In this document: positions 1-11,093 of the stretch, in pieces
Layout of the letters: each line of letters starts with the position of its first letter
Position numbering within the stretch: position 1 is the stretch's first letter
Source: Pogonophryne albipinna
Taxonomy: Eukaryota; Chordata; Actinopteri; Perciformes; Artedidraconidae
DNA: 64,000 nucleotides
Reading direction: 5' to 3'
Assembly: GCA_028583405.1 (NCBI GenBank)
Contig: CM053244.1
Span: 4,345,425 to 4,409,424, forward strand
Translations under genes and position numbers: made by a program
The notes under the pieces: generated by a model
Seen by the model: the letters and a program-made list of their open reading frames with translations, nothing else
What the model was told of the DNA's origin: nothing
The model's database searches: none

Positions 1-3000
1 GTGCAGAAAAATACACATTTTTTAAATATATTTTCCATTACAACTGCAACTTTATTTATTACAACCTCTCAAATCAGTCATTACAACTTGACGAATCTGC
101 TCTGTGGCAGTATAAATCGACGAATCTGCGGTCTTGACTTTTGCTACACTTCTTGCGATAAATGTGTCGCAAAAGTAATTTTCACCTGTAGATATGGGGG
201 GTTGGAGCGAAGGGGCGGAGCTATCAGAAGGACGAGGCTCGGGTGACTGGAGACTGCGGGCTAACGGTTCGTGTCGCTACCAGTCCGCTGACATGGCGCA
301 TCAATCAACGGTACATTTTGCCCATTACTTGCCCAGTATTACTTTGAATATTATTATTGTGATTGAGGATTAAATCCGCGTTGAAGACCACCGTTTTATA
401 TCGTGCAGTTTAGCGGCAAAATAACGTCAGTCAGCCAGCTAACGCTAGCTTTGTTGAGTTTATGCTAGCTAAACATGTAGTGGTTGTAGTCTACAGCAGT
501 AATTCATATATTATAGCCTACTGCTTTGGCACTAACGGTTGATAACCGTTTATGAAAATAAAACCAATTGAACTGTACTGAAATAATGACAAGTTTTATA
601 ATTGTCTTGGGCTCCTGCTGTGTTTTTAAAGCCTTTGTAAATTATCCATGCTATTTTCTATTTAGCTAACGTCGAAGTAGTGTATGTGAAATCAGCCTCA
701 CAATAAGATGTGTGTATATTACAATTATTAATGACATATTTCAAGATGATTACTTAGATATTACAATATGGTTGGTTGAGCTGGAGTTCATTATTGAGCT
801 TACACGTTAACGTCACAGTCATCTGAAAAACGAACCCAAACCTTGTTGTTTTTATTAATTGCATTACCAAATTGATATCAAATAAACAGTAAGCATTGGT
901 AACACAATTTCCAAAGTTACAGTAAAATAAAAAGGACCCTGACTCGGACAATACACAATCCAACATGTTCAACAGAAGAGAATCAGTTATATTGTTTGTA
1001 CACATGGTACTTTACATATATATCTGTTTGTTTAAGGTGTCCAGGTGATGCAGACAGGCTGGACCAGAGAGTGAGAGACAGAACTGGACTCCTCACAGCA
1101 GTGAACTTCAGCTCAGGTACAAAGACTCTATTTTTCATACTGTACAAAGAATCAAGAAAGATATTGGTTTAAATAAATGAAGTATTGACTTTAATACACT
1201 GATATACATTCCATTAAACAATACTAAATACTAGATCACCTACACATCAATTAAGTTGAGGGTTTTTTACATGCAAAAGGTTACTACATTTTAGATGTTA
1301 ACAAGCAATATGACTTTGTCAGCTTTCTAATTTAATGTATTGAAGGCAAAAATATGTAACACATAGTGAGAACTGCTACTATTTATCTCTCAATATTGTC
1401 TGTAAAAAACGTGGTAAAAGTTATTCTTTCAGTGAGACAACAGCAAGCTTCTACAGTTGCACTACGTTTTGATAACAGTTAAATATTATTTTGAAAATAA
1501 CATATATTTCAATGTTGATGAATTTCATACTGTTTATTCATAATCTGATTACAATTAAAAAATAATTATATCAACAGCCCCATAACACACAAACACACCT
1601 CTTTCATAAATAACACACTTGTTCTGCAATAATGTTTTATGTTTCCTGTCATTTTTGTTAGGAAAGGACATGCCTGAAAGACACGACATCTTCTCCTTCT
1701 CTGAGGGTCAAGAAGAACATCCAAGAGGAACATTAAAAGCTGATGTTATGAGATTTTAAGACCAGTACAGGACATTCACTAAGAAACTACTTTTATTGTG
1801 AAAACAAAGATCTGCACACCGAATATTTTTGTAGTCTATCAGGACCATCATTTGTTTGTGACGCTGCCTGCACCTCAGAGAAGGGGTGGTTATAGTCAGG
1901 CTTATAAAGTGTGGCGAAAAACATAGTCAGCTGATCGAATGCAGCTATTTCCACATCTACACTCCATCAGCTGATTATTTCTATTTGCCTCACTTTATGA
2001 GCTTCACATCACCTGTGCCTTGTACCGCAGAGTTTGCAACGTCACAAATCAAATGTTTTAAATAAAAAGCACATATGGACAGAAGGTGTAAACCTATTAA
2101 ATGTATAAGTAAACACATTTAGTCAAATAAAGTGACAGACTAGGCCTGTGCAGTTGGTATCAGCTTTGCCCAGCATGGGCTCCTCCATCAGGCCTGGTCC
2201 TCCTCGCAGAGGAAAGACCCTCAGTCCTCTCCAAACCAACAGACAGGACGTCCATCACACGGAGGTTTCTCCCTGAAGTCTCTGCAGCTCTGGACGCCAG
2301 GCTGTCTCAATCCGTCCACACTGAATATGAGAGGGGAAAAATGAAAATAATAAATGCTTTGGACAATAAGAAATATAAAGTTGACTGTTGAGTTGCTCAG
2401 TTTTTTTAGATTGTCAATACTATTACTGTATAACTAATATCTCAGGTTAAGAGGCACCTTCAAATAAAGATTGGTCTTTAAATACATGTTGTCTTTTGAA
2501 TTGTTTGTCTAAAGTCAAGGATCTAGAACTGGTACTTAGTTTTAATGATACAGTCTGGTTATTATGCTGTTTGGAGGAGGCATCACAGGTAAGAGTACTA
2601 ACTAGCTACCATCACATATACCTTAGCTTGACTTAAATGTATTAAACGTATAGTTCAGTGATGGCAAAATATAAATAACTAATGTCATGCAAACATATTA
2701 ATATTTGCTTGATTCCAGAGTTGAATTTAGCACAATTGCATACAAACGTTAAGGGATTTTAAGATTCTGAAGTCTTCGTTCTAAATAGAAAATAGCATGG
2801 ATAATTTACAAAGGCTTTAAAAACACAGCAGGAGCCCAAGACAATTATAAAACTTGTCATTATTTCAGTACAGTTCAATTGGTTTTATTTTCATAAACGG
2901 TTATCAACAGTTAGTGCCAAAGCAGTAGGCTATAATATATTAATTACTGCTGTAGACTACAACCACTACTTGTTTAGCTAGCATAAACTCAACAAAGCTA

Positions 3001-3445
3001 GCGTTAGCTGGCTGACTGACGTTATTTTGCCGCTAAACTGCACGATATAAAACGGTGGTCTTCAAAGCGGATTTAATCCTCAATCACAATAATAATATTC
3101 AAAGTAATACTGGGCAAGTAATGGGCAAAATGTACCGTTGATTAATGCGCCATGTCAGCGGACTGGTAGCGACACAAACCGTTAGCCCGCAGTCTCCAGT
3201 CACCCGAGCCTCGTCCTTCTGATAGCTCCGCCCCTTCGCTCCAACCCCCCATATCTACAGGTGAAAATTACTTTTGCGACACATTTATCGCAAGAAGTGT
3301 AGCAAAAGTCAAGACCGCAGATTCGTCGATTTATACTGCCACAGAGCAGATTCGTCAAGTTGTAATGACTGATTTGAGAGGTTGTAATAAATAAAGTTGC
3401 AGTTGTAATGGAAAATATATTTAAAAAATATGTATTTTTCTACAA
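1..3445. mobile_element. Long terminal-inverted-repeat DNA element, left end outside window
   Basis: Bases 1-665 reappear as the reverse complement at about 2781-3445, so the unit is a giant inverted repeat with a 2.1-kb centre. Stretches I compared by eye are nearly identical: the inner 120 bp of the arms match perfectly, and about 2 of 57 bases differ near 265-320. The arms are therefore young or kept alike by conversion. The match still holds at base 1, so the true left end lies before the window. No long ORF is present in the arms or centre. Exon-like stretches with splice-like borders occur near 1040-1115 and 1660-1760, and a GC-richer block lies at 2150-2320, but I recognise no protein in them. 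The family is unassigned; a non-autonomous DNA transposon is the simplest reading. Confidence 0.75.
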
Positions 3446-3640
3446 GTGAACATTTCATCACTAAGTTCATTTTTTTTCTACAAGCTACAAAACTTTTTTT
3501 TTTCTTCTGTGACTTCAAATTTGGTTCACAGTTACGTGGATATTTTATACAAGTGTACATTTGGTTCACAGTTACGTGGATATTGTATACAAGTGTAAAT
3601 GTATGCACACAAGCTCAGATTTTTTTTCTGCAAGTGCTCA
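3441..3640. repeat. Subterminal motifs and 40-bp tandem duplication outside the right arm
   Basis: A 40-bp unit beginning TTTGGTTCACAG occurs twice in tandem, at 3520 and 3560. A motif of the form TTTTTCTRCAAG recurs at about 3435, 3474 and 3627, and the window's first bases are its reverse complement. Repeated subterminal motifs are typical transposase-binding sites, so the element's real right end may lie near 3640 rather than 3445. That last point is inference. Confidence 0.5.
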
Positions 3641-3701
3641 CATCAGGTTTTACACGCTCTCGCATTTTGCACCATATCTACCTTCATACTTGACTCACCA
3701 G

Positions 3702-4882
3702 TAGTGATGTGTCGGTCGCGAACGAGCCGGCTGAACGACGGGAGCCGGCTCGCGCCCGCGAACGAGCCGTTTTTTGTTTTTTTTGCGGAGGGATCTAGAT
3801 CGGCTTGAAGGCACATTATGCAATGTGCAATGTGCACATTATCCCGCGTATTACATGGCCACATTCTCAACAAAGTAACGACATGACTCCCAATATTAAT
3901 TGAAATGCTTTTATGGATTTAGAGAATGATTTTATTGATTTAAAAAATAGTTTTACGTATTGATTTAAATTGACATGCATCCGCTAAAAAAAAGTAGTCC
4001 GTTGTTACTGTTTGAACTAACGTAGCAACGGCAGGAACTGCTTCGATAGTGTTTTTGAGGAGCCTTTTGATTACAGATTTGAAAACATCGTTGCTTGCTT
4101 TAAAAGTAGCACAATTCATTATGTCAAACCTTGGAAAGTATCTAGATATCCCTGCCCTAATGCCAAAGGAACTGCACACTGAATATGTGTCGCCGTTTGA
4201 TGTCTATGTCTGGACCGCTGCGTAAAAAGGAGGGTTTCTGCCCCATTACTTCTCTTCTTACTTCTATAAGAATAAAACACGGAGGACGGAGATCTCTTTT
4301 CCTCCCCCTCTTCTGACAGCCCAGCAGCTGATCTCAAAGCACGCTCCCCTCTCCTGCAGGGGGGCGTGGTCAGCTACAGGGGGGCGTGGTCAGCTGCAGC
4401 TCACACAATCAGCGAAATGAGGCATGGCTAAAATGCAGGATCTTTTTGGTATTTTGAAAAAAAAACTATATTTATATACTTTATATAGGTCGATACAGTA
4501 GCCCCTTTTTGTAAAAATAGTTTTTATAGGTGTTGCTATCTGTTTTGTGTAGCGTGGTTCTACAAGCAAGTCAATGCATTCATTGGGTGGTATCAGAGAG
4601 TTACACGGGTCTGTGTATGAAAACAATTGGCCACAGCAAATCATTTATATTAAACATGTAATTTTTACTTTTGAATACTTCAGTACAAAGGTTGTATTGA
4701 ATAATTTAAGTGATATATGTGTACACATATAATTAGTCAAAACAGGGCTACATTTGATTTAATTAAAAGGTATAATATGTGGTAAACTGAAGAGCCGTTT
4801 GGGAGCCGAAAGAGCCGGCTCTTCTTGGTGAGCCGAGCCAAATGATCCGGCTCACCAAGAAGAGCCGGAATTCCCATCACTA
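3702..4882. mobile_element. hAT-like non-autonomous element with TAGTGATG ends
   Basis: The segment starts TAGTGATG and ends CATCACTA. Both ends are rich in the palindrome GAGCCGGCTC: near 3724-3770 on the left, and as repeated GAGCCG blocks at 4793-4868 on the right. This matches a common fish hAT-type architecture. The 8-bp flanks (CTCACCAG and CTACAGAG) agree at only four positions, so I cannot confirm a target duplication. A 21-bp unit with GGGGGGCGTGGTCAGCT is tandemly duplicated at 4356-4398. No transposase reading frame is visible in 1.2 kb, so it would need a transposase from elsewhere. Confidence 0.65.
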
Positions 4883-6009
4883 CTACAGAGCAGTCAGTGC
4901 TGCCACACAGGCGTTACAGCAACTATGCTAACGTGCTAAAGCTATCCATGCAGTGCAGCAGTTACTCTCCCTGAGTTTTCTGCCATTTCTAACCCCGCGA
5001 TTGTTGGTTTTTTTGGGGGGGGGGGGTTTCCGTGTGTGCTGCAAGGGTCTAAATATGGCAGTGGCAAAATATGTTGAAATTGGGCTACATAAAAATACAA
5101 CTTCATTGATTAATTTAAAATGTTATTGTTTAAAAAAAATCAAAGAATACATTCAAATAATCAGAGCACTAAAACATGTTACACTTATCACAGGTTTTCG
5201 GTCAAAAGCAGGAAAGGGGGAAGCATATAGAAACAGCTATTATCATCATGCAGCTCTCTCCCTTTATGTCCATCCCTGCTTTCTCCTTCAGCTCAACGGA
5301 CAGTGTCAGCACACAACAAACAGCCCTGACCATTGGTCTGAAACTAAAGCTTAGTTACATGTATCTTGGCCAATCATTTCGTTTTTTGTTTGTTTCTATT
5401 TTCTATACACAAAGCTTAAACCAAGGGGGATAAATTAGCAAGAGACTAAACAATTATTCAATCATCAGTCGAAGAAGGCCAGACTTGACCACTTAGATAT
5501 GTTTATTACTCTTTGTCTTGAATACCCATGCTGTGATGGAGGGTTTACGGTAGTTTAGAACATATTTGTACTCTTTGTCTTTAACTTTCTTTGCATCATG
5601 TTGAGGGATCTGGGACGTCTAAGACACGATCTGACTTTCATTACATTTGACTGGAGTGTTTCTTCAACTTAATGTGTTGCTTAAAATAATACTTCTGCAT
5701 ACAGTATGTGACACTGTGAGTGTTGCACGGCCAGATACGGCTCAGCTGACTCAGATAAGGAGATATATGATACATTATGATGTGATATGCCGCGGACTGT
5801 ACGTAATGTTACTCTGATCCGGTTACTTATGTTGTGGCAGATATTTAAGTAAGCTTTCTTAACGCTAATGTTATAATAGTCAGATTGCTCTGAAGATGGA
5901 GGTGATATTCTATTCATGTTCACGTTCACACAGTCGGTGATTTTTGCCGGCCGTCTTTCCTGCAACGGCAGCTTTTCTGTATTTACTTTCTCCTGTAATA
6001 TGACTTGAT
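4883..6009. other. Non-coding stretch, no gene seen
   Basis: Contains a G13 run at about 5015, AT-rich sequence and short chance ORFs with no recognisable protein features. I see no RNA gene or complete mobile element here. Confidence 0.5.
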
Positions 6010-6236
6010 CGCTTTAAACTCCGCACACTGAGCTCTGATTGGTCAGCAGGCGGTGCTTTCACTGAGTTGATCTCTTAGCCTGCAACCTAACCTGGTCCGG
6101 GGCAGGTTAGCCGCTCAGCATAAGTTACCATGGAGATCTACCCCGCTAAGAAGAGAACCAGCGTCGTAGGACCGGAAACCTAGAGTTTACCCTGAAGTTA
6201 GCCGCTAAGAGAACATCCGGCTTTGTGGTACAGGCT
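6010..6236 (+). mobile_element. Harbinger-like MITE, 3-prime remnant
   Basis: The segment ends in TTTGTGGTACAGGC and has an internal CAGCGTCGTAGGACCG. This resembles the MITE at 58827-59106, which carries CAGCTTCGTAGGACCG internally and ends CTTCGTCGTACAGG. Both also share a TGATTGGTCA box. No matching left end is found upstream, so the copy is truncated or decayed. The Harbinger assignment rests on family resemblance only. Confidence 0.45.
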
Positions 6237-6421
6237 TCTGTAATGACCTCTTTGAGAAAGAAAAATCTGCTTGTTTTGTTGCTCACTTCATGAACTGATT
6301 ACTTTTGAAGACACTCGGCTTCGATCCAGTGCCCCTACTTTGGTTTCTTTCAGACTTCAGAACCAGAAGTCCCGGATTAAATTCCTCATCTTTGGAAAGT
6401 TGCCTTAGGAGATGCACTTTA

Positions 6422-6491
6422 CAGCTTTAGTGAGAAGCAGGCACAAACAAGAGGGCTGCTAATCTGGCCCGCCTACTTCTCACTGAAGCTG
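6422..6491. other. 70-nt imperfect hairpin
   Basis: Bases 6422-6442 (starting CAGCTTTAGTGAGAAGC) pair with 6471-6491 (ending CTTCTCACTGAAGCTG) over about 21 bp, with roughly two mismatches and a 28-nt loop. Size and shape are within the range of a microRNA precursor. I do not recognise the sequence, and a decayed inverted repeat would look the same. Confidence 0.3.
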
Positions 6492-6601
6492 AGCGGCATT
6501 TCTCTGGTGGCTGCCTTATTTGTTTCATCATCAAAACTCTCTTTGGAAGGATTTGCTCAGTTTGGCTTGAGTCTGCAGGGACGAAAAGTAGAAGAAAGGC
6601 G

Positions 6602-7550
6602 GAAGAGAAAGAGGAGGAGAGGGATGGTCAAGCTTTAGAAGAAGGGGAGAAAGAGGAGGAGAAGGATGAGCTTTAGAAGAATGGGAGAAAGAGGAGGAGA
6701 GGGATGAGCTTTAGAAGAAGGGGAGAAAGAGGAGGAGAGGGATGGTCAAGCTTTAGAAGAAGGGGAGAAAGAGAGGGATGGTCAAGCTTTAGAAGAAGGG
6801 GAGAAAGAGGAGGAGAGGGATGAGCTTTAGAAGAAGGGGAGAAAGAGGAGGAGAGGGATGAGCTTTAGAAGAAGGGGAGAAAGAGGAGGAGAGGGATGGT
6901 CAAGCTTTAGAAGAAGGGGAGAAAGAGAGGGATGGTCAAGCTTTAGAAGAAGGGGAGAAAGAGGAGGAGAGGGATGAGCTTTAGAAGAAGGGGAGAAAGA
7001 GGAGGAGAGGGATGGTCAAGCTTTAGAAGAAGGGGAGAAAGAGGAGGAGAAGGATGAGCTTTAGAAGAATGGGAGAAAGAGGAGGAGAGGGATGAGCTTT
7101 AGAAGAAGGGGAGAAAGAGGAGGAGAGGGATGGTCAAGCTTTAGAAGAAGGGGAGAAAGAGAGGGATGGTCAAGCTTTAGAAGAAGGGGAGAAAGAGGAG
7201 GAGAGGGATGAGCTTTAGAAGAAGGGGAGAAAGAGGAGGAGAGGGATGAGCTTTAGAAGAAGGGGAGAAAGAGGAGGAGAGGGATGGTCAAGCTTTAGAA
7301 GAAGGGGAGAAAGAGGAGGAGAGGGATGAGCTTTAGAAGAAGGGGAGAAAGAGGAGGAGAGGGATGAGCTTTAGAAGAAGGGGAGAAAGAGGAGGAGAGG
7401 GATGGTCAAGCTTTAGAAGAAGGGGAGAAAGAGGAGGAGAGGGATGAGCTTTAGAAGAAGGGGAGAAAGAGGAGGAGAGGGATGAGCTTTAGAAGAAGGG
7501 GAGAAAGAGGAGGAGAGGGATGAGCTTTAGAAGAAAGAGAAAGAGGAGGA
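6602..7550. repeat. Purine-only minisatellite, about 32-41-bp units
   Basis: About 25 units of the form GAGAAAGAGGAGGAGAGGG, then ATGAGC or ATGGTCAAGC, then TTTAGAAGAAGG. Three length variants alternate, differing by a GGTCA insertion and a GGAGGA deletion. The variant order starting at 6661 is repeated starting at 7049, giving a 388-bp higher-order period. The plus strand is almost free of pyrimidines apart from the TGAGCTTT core. No protein is encoded: every frame is interrupted or is repeat translation. Confidence 0.95.
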
Positions 7551-8340
7551 ACAGATTGGGAATAGATGTGCATGCTTCCTTTCTTTAATGAGCTGCATTG
7601 AAAAGATGCCAAGGAAAGAAGGAAGATGAGGATGGGAAGAGTGGCCAGACCTTTATCGAAAAGAGAAGAGTTCTTGGCAATTGGACCGACATTAAAGGTC
7701 AAGGAAGACAGTTTTCTGCGGCAAAAAAAGAGATTCAAGATGAAAATGTTACCTATTATACGACCTTTAACGCATTCCTATTGAAATGATGTATTCCTCA
7801 CATGATTTAGTTTTTCAACAGAGTTTGGCAAAAAGCCCTTAGCTAAGCATGATGTATCGCCACTTATAAACACTTCTTCCATTTTATGTAACAGCCATTA
7901 GCCTCTGAGGGAAGCTGGCATGTTCTTCCCCGTACTGTCAGAATTTACGAACAAAGAGCTGCAGTCTTCGTTGAGTAAATGTGCCGCATCACACAACATT
8001 TAGTGCATGATAGGTGAGGGGAGAGATGATGAATGTGTTTAGCCTTTACTGGACGTGAAGGGCGTCCTTAAACCAACTTAGTTTACAACCTGATGATTAT
8101 CCGACTGGTCCTGTTTCTTGTTTATGCCTTGTTTGCAAGGTTGCAGCAATCCAATGACTTTTTTGAATACATTGTCATTACTGATAGAACCAATGGCAAG
8201 TATACATACATACATGAAACCAGTTTAAGTCCTGTAGTTTGTTATATAGGTTTTTGAGCATGTCAATTGTCTGCAAAAGCTACAATCCCTGTGTTCCCCC
8301 CAGAGGGACTTTCTCTCCCACACACTCGCCCCCCCTGCCT
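7551..8340. other. Non-coding stretch, no gene seen
   Basis: Unique-looking sequence with only short chance ORFs. Nothing recognisable as a gene or element. Confidence 0.5.
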
Positions 8341-8351
8341 GAAACGGGGGG

Positions 8352-8690
8352 TTACGTATTGTAACCCTAGTTATATAAGCACAGGCGGAGCCCTCTACTG
8401 GACTCTATGGGTACTACCTCTCAACCATACTATGCAAGCATTCACCTACTGAGATATCTATAAACGTAGCCGGCCCCGGGGCGGGCCTACCTGAATGCGC
8501 GCGCAAGCCCACCGTATATAAGGCGGCCTCGCCTCCTAACTGTCATCCTACACCCTCTTCAGCGAGCGGCATAGGACAGACAGGGCCCCAATTAGAGGGC
8601 TCCGCCTGTGCTTATATAACAAGGGTTACAATAAGTAATATCTCACACAGGCTCCGCCCTCTACCGGACTCTATGGGTACAGTGGGTGGA
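8352..8690. mobile_element. Miniature DIRS-like element: promoter end between inverted repeats
   Basis: Bases 8352-8396 and 8594-8638 are inverted copies of each other over about 45 bp, with about four differences, and enclose 197 bp. The enclosed part (near 8470-8575) carries GTAGCCGG, GCGGGCCTACCTGAATG and a TATA-like GTATATAAGG. It aligns with 14564-14655, which leads into a DIRS-like gag. A further partial copy of the GGACTCTATGGGTAC motif starts at about 8640. Inverted termini around a short internal part fit a deletion derivative of a DIRS-type retroelement, but no coding part remains. Confidence 0.5.
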
Positions 8691-9785
8691 GCCCTGATGC
8701 ATAAACGCCCTGTCGTCCAACAACATCGAACCATCACACTGACCGGCTTTTGGTTAACAGCCACTGCACCGCAACTTCTTCTCCTCCGGCTGTGACCGTG
8801 GAGGAGTCGGGGCCGCAGCTTACTTGGCTGGTAGAGCACACTCAGACACGCTTACCTCGTGAAGAGTGTGCATGGAAAATAGTGAGGGAGAGTCTTCCAG
8901 CCCTGCATGGGGCTTCCTGCTCACCATGTTCCCCCGGGTCCCTAAGGAGCATGGGAACTCATAAGTGCATTATGTCCAGGGGGGGTCAGATACCTACTGA
9001 TCTTTTTTTAATATCTGGTGCACTTTGAGAGCAACATGAAGAGACCTATGGATCCATCTCTCAACACCCAGATGAAACACAACTGTACTGTAGATGTACT
9101 TTTTCTTATATTTTACAAATCACTCCCCTTTTAAACTGTATTCTTGTTTTGTCATATAGTATTTCATAACTGTTTTTCATGTATTCTCTCTGGCTGTCCA
9201 TCTCATAATGTTCACATAGAAACTAGCTGTCAATAGGAATATCATTCAGAAGAATTATAATTTCATGCAAAAATCTGTCTCAAAAAGAGGTTGCACATTT
9301 AAATTCAGGTGTTGTTATGGCAACGTCAGTGGCCAAACAGCCACATTTACTGCTTACGTTTAAACATGCTGTCGACACTAAAGCAGTGGCAACTATGCCA
9401 CCATTTCAGCTGACTTTTTCTCAGAAATACTGTCACATAATATCCATATATTTCAGTGCTAGGTTGATGCTAAGCTAAGCTAACTATGAAACACTTTAAC
9501 TGACAGGACTCCGGATCAACTGTGTACTGTAGCTTTTAGCTTCAAGTCGAACACTGACAGTAAGTCAACATTTCCCCGAGAGCTTTCTTTGAAATCACCA
9601 GGTAACGCTAAAAAACACAACATTTAGATTGTATGACAAAGTGTTTATTTAATATATCTGGCTAGCTATAGCTACTTGCTAACGGTTTAGCTTACCCGCG
9701 CGATTCAAAGTAACATCAACGTAGCTGTAATTTATGCTTTGCTTACATGTTGACATAACTTGGAAGTTTACTGACATTTACATAC
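8691..9785. other. Non-coding stretch, no gene seen
   Basis: Short open frames such as 8750-9028 have no recognisable domain. It may belong to the element whose lone exon lies at 9786-9882, but no end sequence was found. Confidence 0.4.
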
Positions 9786-9882
9786 CTTGTTCACCTGGCT
9801 CAGGTGGTGGCTCTGGGGTTGTTGTGTGAGCCACAGCTTGAGAATCTTCGTCTTTTTTAAGAAAAATGTTTCTTATGTCCAT
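9786..9882 (-). pseudogene. Lone first exon resembling the start of a hAT/ZMYM-type transposon protein
   Basis: On the minus strand an ATG at 9882 opens a 32-codon frame beginning MDIRNIFLKKDED, ending PEPPPEPGEQ, and followed exactly at 9785 by a good splice donor, GTATGTAA. Proteins of TTF/MYM-type hAT transposons often start MDI(R)xFF followed by a basic stretch, so this looks like exon 1 of such a protein. No downstream exon with a zinc finger or RNase-H-like domain is visible before 9000, so the gene is a remnant or its remaining exons are lost. The short length makes chance resemblance possible. Confidence 0.4.
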
Positions 9883-10776
9883 CTTCAAAAACTCTGAGTC
9901 CGACTGACATTTTATTTTAAACATTGTCACAGCTCACAGGATAGGTACCTGTCAATAAGACAGATGTTTATTTCCATTCAACTCTCTGGTTGGTCTGGTG
10001 TCTTGCCTCTGTTGCATTCACTGAACACGAGAAATGACAGTCCTGCCGTCCTCTCTAGTGTCATGATGAGGTCCCGGGGCTACAGAAAAAACATTCGGGG
10101 CTAAAGCCTTTGAAATGATTACTGATAATCCATCTTCATATTTATGTCAATAACAAAGATTTCATATTAGCTGCTACGAGAGTGTATGACAGCTTGGGCA
10201 TTCTGGCTTCGCATCACTCATTCACCAATGGCCGCCACTGCCAATGGGTAATGTTTAGATGGATTTTAGGAACTTCGCCTCGATTCCATTGGCTCTGACG
10301 GTTAGAAAGAGATGTCAATCATCAAAATCGACTAATGGGTTCCAGAGATATGGAAAATCCACCCAAATGGCCCCAGAAGTGTTTTTTTCTTTCTAAATCT
10401 CTCTAAAAAGGTCAAATGTCACTTGTTTTGCATCAATCTTGATACAGGGTACTTATTATATGTTATACTTTGGATTCCTAAAGCTTTTAGTCTACCTTCC
10501 CATCATCCAAGGGTAGTTTTCACTATAAGTAATGGTTTTGTTTTTGGACGGACACTATAATAATTCTTTTTTTACAATGTTCAATCTGAGTTTAATTTAA
10601 AATAAAAACATCTATATTGATTCTGACTCTTCTACATCCAACTCACAGGTTTATCATTACTTTGAGAAAAAAGATTATTCATTTACCCCTTTTAGAAGAT
10701 ATGGTCATTTGTTCTGGGAATGTCATTTTCGAGCCTGAGGCCTGAAAAACAGGCTCGGGGCTCAACAGGAATGGAC
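9883..10776. other. Non-coding stretch, probably part of an old element
   Basis: Lies upstream, on the minus strand, of the lone exon at 9786-9882. It contains AT-rich blocks and short direct similarities (GGGGCT boxes near 10075-10105 and 10755-10765). No further coding signal was found. Confidence 0.4.
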
Positions 10777-10779
10777 TCA

Positions 10780-11090
10780 CAGCCCGTCCACACTACAGCT
10801 TCGACAGCTTCAAAAACGGTTTCCAACGCGTCTGCCCATTCACTTTGAATGGGGTGACGTCACTCTGCCTCGCTTTTCGCCGAACTGAATTGTGGATAGC
10901 ATAGCGGTCCGTCTCCGGCGTCTCCGGCGTAGCCAGCGCCAGCCAATCAAATCATATGCCAGTACAAGCTCTAGCCAATCAAACCGCAGCTTGTGTGTCA
11001 GGGGCGGGAGATTCATGTGATTGGTTGTTGGTCGAGCTTCAGACGCGCCCAGCTCCAAGCTTTTTTTGAAGCTGTAGTGTGGACGGGCCG
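10780..11090. mobile_element. MITE with 21-bp inverted ends and TCA flanks (Harbinger type)
   Basis: The left end carries GCCCGTCCACACTACAGCTT (10782 on) and the right end its exact inverse, ending at 11088. The element runs CAGCCCG to CGGGCCG and is flanked by TCA on both sides (10777-10779 and 11091-11093). Three-base duplications with ends like these fit the PIF/Harbinger superfamily. The 311-bp body has several GCCAATCAAA boxes and CG-rich sequence but no ORF of note. Confidence 0.75.
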
Positions 11091-11093
11091 TCA

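Noticed and set aside
3694..4890. 8-bp target duplication for the TAGTGATG element
   Set aside because: The flanks CTCACCAG and CTACAGAG match at only four of eight positions.
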